From Plectrocnemia conspersa (taxonomy: Eukaryota; Arthropoda; Insecta; Trichoptera; Polycentropodidae): a stretch of DNA of 64,000 nucleotides. Location of the stretch: NCBI GenBank assembly GCA_009617715.1, contig VTFK01000175.1, forward strand, positions 248,001 to 312,000, given 5' to 3'. The translations under genes and the position numbers were made by a program. Positions 22,801-36,244 of the stretch are shown here, piece by piece. Positions within the stretch are counted from its first letter, which is position 1; each line of letters starts with the position of its first letter. The notes under the pieces were generated by a model. It was given only the letters and a program-made list of their open reading frames with translations. It was not told the DNA's origin and made no database searches.

Positions 22801-25800
22801 AAAGTGTATAAAACACCAAAGATAAAGTATTTAGTTGATTGCGTAACGGTATATGTACATGAATTTATGATTGAATTACTATTATAAATACTTTATTACA
22901 TGCATGAAATTTAAATGCAATACTATACGATATATTTTATTAAATTTTGAGTATTGGTAACATTACTACTTTGTCAATCATGCGCGATAATATAAAATCA
23001 ATACAACATGTTGTATTTCTCAAAGAGTTAAGATTTTAATAATACAAAAAATATAATTTAATAAAAATAAATATCAAATGACACAATAAAAAATCGTAAA
23101 ATAACAAATGATTAATCAATTCCGGATTATTGCTTTATAGATGCGTTTATTCAGGACAGAATATCTCTCATAAATTGTAAAAAAACAACTTAAAAACGAA
23201 AAACTCTTGTATGAGTATTTCGCTTCACGTTGATTTCAGAGAATGGAACCATATTCAATGATGCTACGAACTAGCGTATCGTACAGAACGCAAATTGAGA
23301 AAACATTATTAAAATAACACGCGCTCCTTATAACGAAGCCGAGCATTTTCGATGCTTGGTGCAAAGTTTAACGATGTGCATACAAAATCTCTACCCCTGC
23401 TCGAATATCACTCTAAAGTATTTTTGCTTAAAACACCTCTGCCTAAACTGTAAGGAATCTGGAATATGTGACAATGTAACACTCTGCGATGCTGAAGAAA
23501 ATATATAAAAGGCTTAATTTCACTCACTCACTTAGACTGATCAAAAATCAGGAAGCTCCACAGGCAATGACTCACTTCGATACCCATATACTTGCGCATT
23601 TAAAGGTATTAACAAGTTCAAACTGAACTCTTCCGCATTCGACACCGCCACCCGATACTGACACTTGAATTACATCGGTATATTGGCATTATTAAAACTT
23701 GTACAATAAAAAAATAAATATTAATTAAATTAATCTTATGGCTTCTAACTGGTTAAATTAATCACATTCCTTGGCACCAACACCCGAAAAAATATTTCAC
23801 AATATTTCTGATTGCCAGCCGTAAAAAAAAACTTTGCTAAAATCCGATATACATAAAATCATATAACACTAACATAAATATAAAATAATAAACTTAATCC
23901 CGCTCGTAAAAATAAAGTAATAGTTTAAATGACGTACGGCTATAGATTTCTTATTTTTCGCTATTGGTAAAATTACAATTGGAAGATTATAAACGATTTT
24001 TTTACACTGCACACACGGTCGAATTCGACCCCTGCTGCTGATACTCCCACTATAATATTCGCAGATAATACAGTTCTACTTGCATCACACGAGGGCCACG
24101 TAATTGTGTCAAAATATATGCAGAAGTGCCAAAATAATACACATAATTGAGTGAAAATAAGTGAGATCTAACATTCCCAGCCGTAAAGCTAAACAACGTA
24201 TAATCAAATAAACTGTTAATGTATTAATATAAATACATTAAATTAATAACAAGGGTACAGTCAAAACTTCCAGCGACAAAATAGTCCAAAGATTCCATTC
24301 AAAATCACTGAGATGCTTAACATGTGGACCGAAGGAGACACTTCATCAAGTTATTGCTAAAAAATGTCAGAAATATATCTCGACCGATTGGGGTTTCATG
24401 TCAGAATTTCCAACCTCTAAAGATAGATGCGAACAGCTGAGGCACAGCGTTTTGCCAGAAAATAATTATTTATATATAACCAATTCTATATTTGCGAATG
24501 TGTATTTTTCCTGTTTTGATTTTTTTTATTGAATATGATATAACTGGGTTATAATTATAATTTTAGATACATTTTCTTTTAATGAGATTTGCTGAATTGC
24601 ACTAAACCGTTCACGCTTTTAAAAATCTATCACAACTAATCAATAATTCTTCACGAAGTGATTCAACACCATATTAGCATAAATATATCACCTGGTGTTA
24701 TAACTTGCATAACTGGATCGTCAGCCAAAACCACAGACACCGGATACAATCCTCCAGCCAAAGATTTTCCTAATACCAATAAATCTGGCTTTACTTTTTC
24801 ATAGTCGGTACACAGCATCCTTCCTGTTCTTCCGAGTCCAGTTTGGACCTATACATATACGTTTATATATAATATTATCAAAAAATTACTAAATTATTTA
24901 TTTCAATACCTCATCGGCTATCCAGAGAGCATTGTATTGAGTGCACAAATCTCTAACTCCTTGAAGATAGCCATATGTTGGCACTCGAACACCAGCTTCT
25001 CCTTGAATTGGTTCAACCATAAAAGCACAAACGTTTGGATCTTGCAAGGCTAGCTATAAGTTAAATTAAGTTTAATTATAAGTAAATCAAATAATTAATT
25101 TATATTATATATTTACCTCCAAAGCTTCCAAATTATCGTAAGGAATGACTTCAAATCCTGGCATCAGAGGTTCATATCCTTCAAAGCTGATAGGATCTGT
25201 GGAAGATGAGACAGCTGCTAAGCTTCTACCCCAAAAATTTCCTTCAGCGAATACTATCTTTGCTTGATTGTGAGGAATTTCTTTCATAGTATACCCCCAT
25301 TTTCTTGCAATTTTACAAGCTGTCTCGCAAGCCTCCACACCTGTGTCATAATATGTGCATTATAATATATATAATTAAATGCATTATTTTAATGAAGTTC
25401 ACCTGTATTCATCGGTAAAATTTTGTCATACGAAAACAAATTGCATATAATTTCTGCAAATTCTCCTAGAGTGTCGTTATAAAACGCTCTCGATGTATGA
25501 TGGAGAGTCTTGATTTGGTCGATCATTGTTGCCATTAGCTTCGGGTGACAATGTCCGTGATTTGTAGCCGAATAACCGCTCAAGAAATCCCAATATCGTT
25601 TTCCTTCCATGTCCCATACAAACACTCCTGATCAATATATTTTTTTAATCAAAATAAAATAAATATATATGTAAATAAATCAATCTCTAACCTTTTCCTC
25701 TACATAACGCTACAGGCAATGGATGATAATTATGAGCACTGTACTTTTGCTCCCTATCAATCACATACTGAGAGCTAAAACTAGTATGTCTCTTTATAAC

Positions 25801-25854
25801 ATGGTTAAATCCAGATTTACCATCTTTAATGATTCGAAACGTATTTTTCAGCAT
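19831..25854 (-). CDS. Oat: Ornithine aminotransferase, copy 2
   Basis: Seven coding exons in transcript order: 25854-25692, 25627-25403, 25340-25117, 25053-24910, 24848-24692, 20258-20055 and 19994-19831. Every exon has the same length as in copy 1, again giving 426 residues. The PLP lysine is in [45 protein letters not shown] and [15 protein letters not shown] are intact, so the enzyme should be active. The N-terminus ([16 protein letters not shown]) is basic and could target mitochondria, but differs strongly from copy 1. The fifth coding intron is 4.4 kb and has taken in hAT relics, while the other introns are short. The pair is a tandem duplication. The copies differ at many residues, so the duplication is not recent. 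Whether they differ in tissue or substrate use cannot be seen. Confidence 0.96.
21130..22300 (-). pseudogene. hAT transposase relic in Oat copy 2 intron
   Basis: Minus-strand fragments read [17 protein letters not shown], then [11 protein letters not shown], then [17 protein letters not shown]. These are the order and spacing of the catalytic region in SCAND3/ZBED5/GTF2IRD2-type hAT transposases. An N-terminal-side piece lies at 22059-22280. The frame is broken by stops and shifts, so it is dead. It lies wholly inside the 4.4-kb Oat intron. Confidence 0.75.
22385..22610. mobile_element. Non-autonomous hAT element, 226 bp, with perfect 8-bp target duplication
   Basis: Ends CAGGACTTGGCAAC and GTTGCCGAGACCTG are inverted repeats with two mismatches. 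The 8-mer ATCTAATG occurs directly on both sides (22377-22384 and 22611-22618). The interior has repeated GTGACCC words. The perfect duplication suggests a fairly recent insertion. Confidence 0.92.
22611..24691. other. Intron sequence of Oat copy 2, no gene seen
   Basis: AT-rich, with no supported coding frame, between the hAT element and the next Oat exon. A slightly GC-richer part at 23220-23660 reads like decayed repeat but I cannot name it. Confidence 0.5.
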
Positions 25855-27059
25855 TTTTGCTTAGCTAATGATGTGTTATAAAACAATATTAATACTATTT
25901 ATACATGGAAAAAAATAACTGAAATATTATTACTTTACGATAGAATATACTTAATAGGTAGGTGCGACGGGTACAAAGAATCGAACTAAAATGATTATTA
26001 AACCAGTATTGCATACTTAAATTTGGCAACTAATGCATTTCTAATACAGTGTGAGTGACTAAGTGAGCTAGTAGCAAATAAGCGATTATACTGATTGCTA
26101 CACATACTTGTTTGTGCTATGTATATAGAAACATTATTGTTTATTTCATGCGATCGTCTTGTTGCATTTTGAATATAATTTTATGAAGATACCATAGGCA
26201 AGTTTACACAGATGGATATTATTGACGAATTACTAAATTATATGTATCTAAACTAAATGCATTTTCACAGTATGCTCCATGTAAAAAATGTATTTTTTAT
26301 AATAATATAAAATATTAACTTCTTCAAATTTCGTTTAGCTTTAAATATATTTGCATTCAATAAAAACACAATTTTTTTGTATAAAGTTAAATATATGATA
26401 CTAGCATTGTTAAGTCAACCTTCAATATTACTTAAAAACCGGTTAGTAGCTTATACATAAATATTTATACACATATATATGTATATCTATATACATATAT
26501 ATCTATTGCGAAATAGAGACAAGTTTACTTGTCTATATTAGAAACTATAGAAAATTCATTATTATGTAATTATTAAGTACTTATTTACAACATTACACAA
26601 ATATCATTATTTTAATCACCTGTGAATTCAGGTCCGACGACAAAAATGTTGTTGCCTGTTTCTCTAGTGTATTTTTGTGAAATTTTAAAAAACAAAAATA
26701 TTTCAAAATTATCTGAATATCATCACTAAAAAAAACACAGATATTGCTAATTTTTCAGAAATGAAAATAAAGTCAAAGTTTATTTAATAAAAAAGCTATA
26801 TTTATTTTGTAAATTAGCACAAAATTGTAACTGTTAGTTTTCGCAAAATCATGATACGATAACCCACACAGGGTAAAAGATTGAATATGATAATTATAAA
26901 CTGCTATTACATTGTCAGAAAAATCAGGTCTTGTTATGCGTAAAATTTTAAGATTTATAGTCATATCCGTTATTAGATGTTATAAATCATTCTGGCTAGA
27001 TTTATTTTGCTTACTTAGGGGAAGTGTTCTTTTCAAACCACTGCTGTAGGTTCTTCAGC
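25855..27059. other. Intergenic upstream of Oat copy 2, no gene seen
   Basis: AT-rich spacer that should contain the Oat copy 2 promoter. No recognisable element. Confidence 0.5.
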
Positions 27060-28020
27060 TATATTTTGTATCTTGGTTTGGATGATAGCCGAGGCCATAT
27101 TTAATATTTTGAATCATTTTATACCTAAAAATGAAATCGAATGGTCAAAGTGTGTTCGTGCAATATCAGGAAAAATTAAATTAATTGATTGTTTTCATTA
27201 TAGGTGTCGCACATCAGGTCGCTTTGAACCATTGCTGCTTACACAGGGAATTATTAGCATCCAAAAGATGTTAACAGATTTGAAAAAAATATTGGATGAA
27301 GTTGTTAAAGTTGTCAATTTCATTAAGGTTCGTCCACTTAATTACCGAGTTTTTCAAGATGGGAAGTCAATATACACATATATTATTACATAAAGTAGTA
27401 CGTTGGTTGTCACCTGGAAAACTACTCAATCGCCTTTTTGAGCTTCCTGATGAAGTATGACAATTTTTAATGGATACGCAATTTTAATTTAAAGATTACT
27501 TGATTGATATTTTTACTTATTGTAATGAAGTCAATTTGAGCATCCAAGATGCAGCTGCAAATGTATTTAAAGTTGAAGATAAAATATAAGCGATTATAAA
27601 TGAATATTTTTCAACAATTCAACAATTTTATAGAAACTTCTATCAAAGAGCTTCCTAAATGAAACAAAGCAGATTTTTTTAAGCATTTATTTCTAAAAAG
27701 AAGCTTTAGGAATTTTTTTTTTGTTTGCAGCTTTAGGAATTAGAGATGCATTCAACATGGAAGTTACTAATGCAAGACATTTATCTGTATGTAAACATGA
27801 TATTATCGTAGAATTGTCATAAGATACATTTTTGAAACTACAATTCAACAAAGCTGAACTCGCAATTTTTTGGTTGCTTCTTAAATTTGATTACTCTGCA
27901 CTTGAAAATAAAGCACTCCAGCAAAACAGCAGGTTTTTTTGGTTATACATTAAAATATAAAAACAAACAAAATATAAAAACAAACTCAATATAGAAGCGG
28001 ACATTGCAGTTCTACTTTTT
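27060..28020 (+). pseudogene. hAT transposase relic
   Basis: Fragments in shifting frames read EVVKVVNFIKVRPLNYRVF, then KVVRWLSPGKLLNRLFELPDE, then DYLIDIFTYCNEVNLSIQDA. This is the order found in SCAND3/ZBED5-like hAT transposases (IKSRPLN...VRWLSRGKVLxRLFEL...). In-frame stops and frameshifts are present. It lies on the opposite strand to the relic at 21130-22300, so it is a separate fragment. Confidence 0.8.
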
Positions 28021-28280
28021 AAGGAAACAGCAGCTTATTTAAGATAAATAATTCATTATTATTTATTGTATACTTTTTTTTAATAACATACAAATAATAA
28101 TTGTAATAAAATTTCAATTTGTACAGAAAATAAAAATTTTGGTATAAAATATTTTTATCATGCCAAATATTTTTTACGCTAGGACCAATATTTAAGAAAA
28201 ACATTTCCATAAACGTCAAAATATAATGTTGACGTTGTCATTTTATCGAGCGTCGTTTTAAATATCGCACATAAGTACAA

Positions 28281-30530
28281 ATGTTTAATAAATCGCCAGT
28301 AAAATCCAAAGTTAATTTTATTGATGAACATCTCGAAAATGTCGTATCTGAGGTAATTTCGTAGTTGGTTTCACTATATGTCGTATTTTAATTAAACATT
28401 TTTTTTTGTTTGTTATAGAATGCGATTTTACGCAGTAAGCTTCAAAGTAAGGTTGAAGCTCTGTCGATAATGAGCAAACAATTGGATAAGTGTCTAGCTG
28501 AAAAGGATAATTATGAACTGCTGGTGGAACAATTGCAACTGAGACATCCACCTATAATAAAAGCTGAAATAGATCCATCGACTTTCTTCGATAATTCTGA
28601 TTTCACGAATAAGTTGTCAGGCGCACAATTATTAGCGAATACTAGAGAACATAATAAATTATTAACTATTGAAGTGAGTGAGACGTGTATTATTAATAAT
28701 ATATAAACTAAATATTGAATTAAATAATTATTTATTAGGTGGAGACGCTGAAACATAAATTAGAAGAAGCAGAAGAAGACATTAAAGTATTAAGAAAAGG
28801 CAATGGATCTCAAAAAGCTTTAGATAAATCATTTGGCATGAATGTAGTCAATGCCTTAAGTTTCGAAAGAGAGGAACTTGTTCTTCAATTAGAATTGGCA
28901 AATAAAAAGGTCGAATTTTGTTCAAATATGTTATATAAAATATTAAATATTGTACTTAATAATGTTTCTGTGTCATAGATTGAGCAAATGCAGAATGATT
29001 TAAAGTCGATGCTCGATGAAAAAGAAGATCTTATTAATGAACGGGACGCTTATAAGTGTAAATTGCACAGATTGAATCATGAATTGATGGTGGCTCTATC
29101 TAAAAATAAGACACCATCGACTGAAAAAACAAAGCCGAATCTTTTACTTGACATTGATGCTCTCGTGATGGAGAATAGATATCTCCAAGAAAGACTTACT
29201 CAAGCTCAGGCCGAGAAAGAGCTAGCAACGCACGCCCTTACAAAATATAAAGTATTTATTTTTACAATTATTCTAATATTTATATGTTTAAATAAATTTT
29301 GTATGTATATTTTAGAGTATATTAGAAACTAAGCAGCAAAAAGGTCTATTGAAGCTCGGGACCAATAATATCAACTCGGTTGTGAGTCATAAGCAAGGTA
29401 AATATTATTTTAAACGTTTCTATGAACATAATTTTTTTAATTGATGTAATTTGCAGTCAAACAACTGTTGGAGAGTGGAACTACTCAAGAACTTCCAGTC
29501 ACAGCGGCTACTATTGCTGATCTAAGAGCACTAAGTTTCGGTCTTTTGGACGCTTTAAATGATAAATCTCTTGCTCTATCGCATCAAAAGAAAGCTAACA
29601 GGTATAATACGAGGAAGAGCTGAATGAAAACCTTAAATATTTTTATCTCATAATTTATTCAAGGAAAATATTACAAAATGACATCATTTTCTATGTAGTC
29701 TTCATAGTGTTCAGTATAAGTTTACGAATGGTGGTGGTGCTCAAGTACCATCACCAGTACAATCACCTTCTGTTTCAAAAAGCTCAGCAAGTATACTTGG
29801 CAGGCAATGTTATGTCATTCTTTCAATTCTGAAGTCAGCTAGCTTGTTTTTTTTCTAATAATGTCATTAATCAGTGTGTCTAACCTTATTGAAAAGTCAG
29901 CTACAAAACTTTTTAGTCCGCCCATACACTAGCTGCAGTAACAGACATGCATCACCTTATAAAACGAATAACAGCTCCGCTCTATTTCAAGACATGTTGC
30001 AATTGTAGCGGCTATTTTAAGCTACTGCTGTGTTTTCATGTTTCATGCCTTCAAACTGCATGTTACACCGCAATGTTATTATGAATCGCAATTTTATGGT
30101 TTTCATTTGAATCATCCGCATATATAAATTAATAATCATTTTGAGCGTAATATGCAATTACATTTTGTGTTTTTATAGGATCTTAGCTACTCGTATATCA
30201 GACTTAGAAAAAAAGTTAGAGTGTGGTACTGACTCTGAAGATAGGATTTCCGTTTTTCCGTCGAAAGTTCTTTTAGAATCGTATTGTTCGTCAGACGTCG
30301 ATCGTTACAAGATCGAAGATGAAACTATTACAGTCAACGTACAACAGCCCATCGATGAAGAGTATGAATGCGAAAATATAAAAGGCAAGATGAAGAATAA
30401 TGAAAATGTTCAAGAGTACAATTTTAAAATTGAAAATTCTACTAATAACGAAGAAAGTCCTCTTCCACCCGAATTGCAAAAATTGGTGCAGGAAGCTTTG
30501 GACAACATGTACTTGGAAGATAATCAATAA
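28281..30530 (+). CDS. CCDC149: Coiled-coil domain-containing protein 149-like
   Basis: Seven exons, 28281-28352, 28419-28673, 28739-28909, 28979-29251, 29316-29397, 29457-29601 and 30179-30530, give 449 residues with consistent phases. Most of the protein is predicted coiled coil (heptad-like Leu/Ile with many Glu and Lys). Conserved blocks match animal CCDC149: LLVEQLQLRH, GAQLLANTREHNKLL, then EKEDLINERDAYKCKLHRLN, then SVVSHKQVKQLL and SFGLLDALNDKSLALSHQKK. The C-terminus is acidic and ends PPELQKLVQEALDNMYLED. CCDC149 has no well-established biochemical function, and the conserved blocks suggest a structural or scaffolding role. The last intron (29602-30178) is the longest. Confidence 0.88.
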
Positions 30531-31540
30531 CAGTATATAATCATTGATGGTACAATTTACATTCCAATATATATGTTAATATTTACTTTGTTTAAAAATC
30601 AATTTCTAGTCATTCACTAAATATATGTTTATTAATGAAAAAACCAAATAAGACGTATCAGGTCTAAAAATGTTACATGATAGTATATGCCATTTTTGCG
30701 TTTAATTTTTTTAGTGCAATGTGCTCAATGAAAATCCTATTTTTTTATAAACTGTTTGTAAGATGATGATTTTATTTAGATTTTCTATATATTGTTTTAT
30801 GTTATTATTTTATGTATATAAATGAAAGACCTTTTTTTATAATTTATCTTTAAAATCCAATCTTTACTATTGTTTTTTTACGCCAAAGATTTATAAATGA
30901 TGTAATATATTGAAAAAGTACTTAAAGGTTTTAAGAATGTATTTAATTTTAATTTATTTAACATATGTACCTACTACATATACAGATTCTCAAAAGTTGA
31001 CATTCCTTATGAAAAGTTATAGGATATTAGGAAAGGAGGATGGGATTGTATAAAAACATTGCTTGAAACAAGAAAAATACATTTATTACATGTATCTTGT
31101 AATTGAAAAATAATGTAGTACAATATAAGAAGTACAAAATACTGCAATAATAAATTCATATTTTAAAAATCAACACAAAAGTAGATCTCAATTAAGTATT
31201 AATTATTTGTCGGAGCATAAAAGTTGCTTTTTTTTAAATTGATTAGCCAAAAAATAACATTAGGCATTGTATCTTTAAATAATTTATTTTATAAAAAAGT
31301 ACTTAAAAATATTATTTTAAATTAATTTCTCTAAGTAAAAACTATTATTCGTTTTTGGAGTAAAAATTCTTATGTGCAATTTGAGAAATTGTCTTAAAAT
31401 GACAAACTTATAACTGAATTAAACCCCCTGGTAACATTTTAAATATAATTTAATGTAATACCTACATACAGTATGGACGTTATAACATAATATACGAATA
31501 AATTGACGTTTCAAAAATGTTTTATCAATTATGATTCGAT
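30531..31540. other. Convergent 3' spacer between CCDC149 and ARMH3
   Basis: AT-rich, with no coding frame. AATAAA at 31149-31154 on the plus strand and its complement TTTATT at 31283-31288 could serve the two convergent genes, whose 3' ends would then nearly meet or overlap. Confidence 0.5.
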
Positions 31541-34493
31541 TTACGAGATTACGGTTCCTTCGTGTAATAGCAACAATCCTTTTATATCAGTCCCTGCGTA
31601 ATCGACGTGCGCTCTGGTGTCTCTGACAGTTTGCATTAGAGCACCTTGTAGAAATTCGCTATATATTGGTTTTTCCCCGTACCGCTCAAATTTATCTAGA
31701 GATTCTTGAAGCTTTAACATCAAACCTTCGTAATTTTTCCGGACTACTTCCAAGATCTGAAAAACCATAGAATAAAAAACATCAATACACATACACAAAT
31801 ATATAATATAATTAACTATATACCTGATCTTCGTTTGGAGTTGATAAATTTTGACTAGCCAACCAACTCTCAATTTTTGGCGTGAAGTGATTAATAATGG
31901 CTCTGATATTGATCAAACAATTGGCTAACTTTAGAGCCTTTTCTTTATATTCACTATCACTCGTCGAGTATCGTAATGCTAATAAAATATAAATCAAATG
32001 GTTGTTATAATATTTGGTCTTCATAATTATTTACTTATAAAGTCTTACCCATTGAATATAAATTATCAAAAACTTGGTGCATTCTAATGAGCTCGTAATA
32101 CAGCTGATCATAACTCGCCGGCGTCGGTAAAAACGTATCTCCGTACATAATGAATATATTGAAGATGTTTATGATTTGCAAGCTCAAGAAGAATATGTCC
32201 ATCTTCTTGGATAGATTCGATTCATTGTTTACTATGAATTTTAAAAGACAGATCATCGCCGACCACAGCTCCTTCCATTGATAGTCGAGTCTGACGCGGC
32301 ATCGTTTCTGATAGCATAAGAGTCTATGAACGACGCCGATGCAATGCAAATATAACTCCATCGGTAATCTTTTCATCATGTGTGACATTATAAATTCAAC
32401 GAGAAGATCTATTTATATGATAAATAAATTTAAAAAAACGTAAAATTAAAGATCTATATAGTGAATGTTACCTATCAAAGTTGCTGCTAAAGTCTGCGAT
32501 GGAGCCTCTTTATCGGCAGTGATTTTTCTGTGCCTCATTGGTAATCTATGTAACTGAACCTAATTAAAAATATGTAAGTACAAAATATTAAATACGGTTT
32601 TCCATAAAATATGTTGTAATTGAAAACATATGAGGAAAAAGGGCGTAAGTTGACTTATTTAACCCTTATTATATAAGATCTGTATCAATTTCCACACAAG
32701 AATGCAATTACACTGTGTAACTGTTGAATATGAAATAATATATTGTAACTACACAATTAAAGAGCATCTTATTATTTTTAATAGAACTATTTTCTTTAAA
32801 AAATACATATTTACCTTGAAAGTTAAATTACAATCGTGCATGATTGAATTTGCATATTGATCTTCTGATATACAAGTCAAAATTAGGAAGCATAATTTAC
32901 AATTATTTATACTAGGTTCAGTTTTAGTATCTTGCATCACAATAGAACTGAAAATATAATTTATTCATGAACACACGACACTTTAATACAAATTGTAATA
33001 AATATTTACCAATATTGGAAGAACGTGACGAGGAGATTTGTCGGTTGTGACATGTCCAATTCTAACTGATCGTTTGCATTAGGAGGTGCCTTTAATTAAA
33101 TAATAAATTATGAGTCTAGAAATCAATATATACTCATTATATATATATATATATATATTAACCTGATTATGCGATAGGGTATTAACAGGCGAAGGCGGAG
33201 CACTAGGTCTATCACTTTGAGTGTGAGCCAAAGTAGTCATAAAGTTTCTGTTCAAATGAGCCGCTTCATATAACGCAAGTAGAACTGCATTATTTGCTCT
33301 ATATAAATAAATAACGATTTAAATGTTTCAAGCTATATATGCTCCAAGTATTCAACTAACCTTATTTGGTGAGTTTTTCCCGTGCTTACATCGTCGCCGC
33401 TTAAAAACATACCACCGACCATAGACGTTAGAGAACTAAGCCATCCACCGCTACCAGTTCCGCTTTCACTGCCTGCTCTTTCTCTACCGTACCGAGAACA
33501 AAAGCCTCCCAATGCCGAAGTAATAACTTGACCGTATCTAATAAATTAACAATTAATGAATAGATTAAAATGCTCTTATACTTCATATTTAATTACCCAT
33601 TCAACGCGAGTTCGTCATCTAAAATCGATAGTTTTACGATATATGGATTAACAGATTCATCTTTTTTGTAATTCACAAGTAACGTCAGTAATAACACAGC
33701 GTCGTGACCTTGATGGAGTTAATAAAATTTAATATGATATTAATCAAAATGTTATTAAGAAATCTTACCGTGGATTTGTCTTTCCGCCGTAGTCGATAAC
33801 AATTTAATTAAAGCTTCGAATAGTGATGTTATCATGAAATATTCTAATAAAGGGTTATCGCTAACGTCTTCTTTACCAGTGATTATGACGAGTAATAGTT
33901 TTAATACGTGGGTTTTTAAGCTATCTGGAGCAGTACCTGTAAAATAAAAATACGTTTAACTGTGAATATATAATACAAGTAAATATTTACACTATACCTG
34001 ACAAAAAATCATTGCAAGAATTTAAAAACTTCTGCATCACAATATCAGCCGCTTTCAGACCGATTAACGTATTAACCAAATCTTGGCCCGATTCTTGATT
34101 CATTTTTTTATACACGGATGATATTATGGCGCTCATCGTTTGTAATGAATATACAATCCTTTAAAATAAACTTAATTGAGCAAACTATCGAATCGAATAC
34201 TAAATGTTGGTTAATAAATATACCTTAATTGGTTTTCCTGATTCAACGTGTCCACACATTTTGAAAAGAGCAAGTTGATGTTTTCTTTTAAGCTCGAAAA
34301 CTGTTCTGGGTTCAACTTTTGTATTTCAGCTTCCAGCTGATTCACTTTTGGCTTCAAAAGAAACAGTTCGTCCCAAAAAAGTGGGATTGTTCGACGTCAA
34401 ATCTTCGCCACGGAAGTAAGATTCGTATATTTGCACAACTTTTTCCTTCAGTTGCCTTTTCGAGCCGGAGCCGCTTCTTTTGCGCGCCGCCAT
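31541..34493 (-). CDS. ARMH3: Armadillo-like helical domain protein 3 (C10orf76 family), one-base frameshift in exon 1
   Basis: Twelve exons in transcript order: 34493-34224, 34158-33998, 33936-33769, 33708-33597, 33537-33361, 33298-33163, 33089-33010, 32947-32815, 32559-32472, 32408-32049, 31978-31824 and 31756-31541. Vertebrate ARMH3 (about 690 residues) binds the Golgi PI 4-kinase PI4KB and supports PI4P production. Matching blocks include [18 protein letters not shown], then [59 protein letters not shown] and [16 protein letters not shown]. In exon 1 the frame breaks at a run of six A (34375-34380 on the plus strand). One base fewer restores the family pattern after NNPTF, and then the exons total 2055 bp, exactly 685 codons. 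This is an assembly or sequencing indel, or a null allele. The start ATG at 34491-34493 sits before a basic stretch as in the family. Confidence 0.9.
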
Positions 34494-34980
34494 ATGTTCT
34501 GTGATACGTTTTATTCGGTAGGGTGGCAAATAGCAAAGCTCGAGGCTGGCGATCGTAAATTAGAGGAAGACTAACGATTCATTACATCTATTCGACTGAG
34601 ATAAGCCCTAAGCATTCATAAAAACTTGAGTGAAAGTTAACACGCGCATCGAAGACTAGCGATAAGATAAACCGGCCACGCTCCGATAAGTCAAAAGTGA
34701 CAGCGCAAGTGACAGTCCGTAATAATTGCGAATGGTCTTAGCAACATCATTTGAGTCCTGTTATTCTATAAAATATATGACTCATTTAAAAGCAAAAATA
34801 GTATGCTAATTTTTTAAAAATCAAACGAAAAACGTTTAATTAGGAATTAATAAATATTTTTCATTTTTAAGTACAACATATATAAATAAAACAGTAACAT
34901 AATATGCAACCACATGTAAAATTAAATAGCAAACATATATGTATATGTTAATGTATGTAAAAAATCACAAATGTTACTAT
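34494..34980. other. Upstream region of ARMH3
   Basis: The first 200 bp upstream of the ARMH3 start are less AT-rich than the surroundings and probably hold the promoter and 5'UTR. Nothing else is recognised. Confidence 0.4.
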
Positions 34981-35153
34981 CTCAAAGGCGAATAAGAATT
35001 GTGAAAGGAGCGATAAAACTACAATATATAAGTTATATAAGTATAAGTTTTAACGAATAAATATAATTATTGGGTTATCCCAATTATATTTTTCTTCGAA
35101 ACTTCAAAATATATTGTAGTTTTATAGCTCCTCTCACAGTCCTTATTAGGGAT
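34981..35153. mobile_element. Foldback MITE, about 170 bp
   Basis: The left arm near 34985-35031 (GAATTGTGAAAGGAGCGATA then AAACTACAATATAT) pairs with the right arm at about 35108-35150 with several mismatches. The centre is AT-rich. No coding sequence. Ends not certain to the base. Confidence 0.7.
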
Positions 35154-35309
35154 ATCATTTCAGCATTCTCCAGGAGGAGGCTTAGTTCGGTTATTCAGTG
35201 GTTGTTTTTTAATCTTTTGATTTCATTAATATTTATAGTTATTCATTAAATAACATAAAATTCAATAAGGGGAGAGCTGCACCCACCTGCTCCACCACAA
35301 ATATGACGT

Positions 35310-35760
35310 CTCTATGTAGAATTGTCAACAGCAATAAAATTGTGCCTTCGCAGTGGAAGCGCTCAATTATCTACCGTTTATATCAAGTATAACAATATTA
35401 TGATTTACAATAATGAGAATCAAATGAAAAATACCTAAATTGAATCGTTGCCGTCATATTAAGAACGAATGGTTAACTAGCAATTAATATTAAAAAATTT
35501 AAAACAATATCATGACTGACAATAAGTGGGAATCGAATGAAGCACATTTAAACCAAATTTTGACCAACAAAAAAACGTAAAAAACAATTATCCTTTCTCA
35601 GAAGTCAAAAATCCACGTAAAAAACAATAAAATTGGGCCGACACAGTTTTATTACTTTTAATGTCGATTTTTGACTTCTGAGAAGTAATAATTGTTTTTG
35701 CGCCTTCCTGTTGACCAAAATTTACTTTGAATATGCTTTGACTAATACTCTCACGTCAGA
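35310..35760. repeat. Foldback element (family A, copy 2)
   Basis: Shares with copy 1 the words CAGTGGAAGCGCTC, ttatctaccgttta, acaatattatgatttacaat, ttgaccaacaa, and the arm pair TCTCAGAAGTCAAAAAT and its complement around 35600-35690. Rearranged and shorter than copy 1. Confidence 0.65.
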
Positions 35761-36244
35761 AGTCCGTAGTAATATCAATAAGGATAGCAAGCATGTTTTA
35801 AAAACATATTGTATTACCGAAGTGCAAACGGCGTCTGTCTGTACTTATTCGTCCGCTTATTTTTCCTTGATAGGTGAGTTGGCTTAGTTTGTATTTTTGA
35901 CTTGACCTAATAAAAGTTCTAAAAGTATAATTAGTTGTATATATGACTAGGTATAGAAAAGTTGAAATCGTATAATTTTATAAGCACCTGGTATGAAAAT
36001 TATATTTTCACTAGTAAAAATATATATTTACCAGTAAAAATGTAGTTCTATAGGATTTCACTGAAATGACATATTTATAAAAAAATAGAATATATTCAAG
36101 AGTGATTTTTCAAGATTTTCTGAGAGGGATAACCTGAAAATTTATGGTTTAGAATCTTAACTTTAACTTTTTCCAGTGGTGGGTAATATTAAAAATAGTT
36201 ATAGACCACGATCTAAATATATTATTATTAACGAGAAACTTGTT

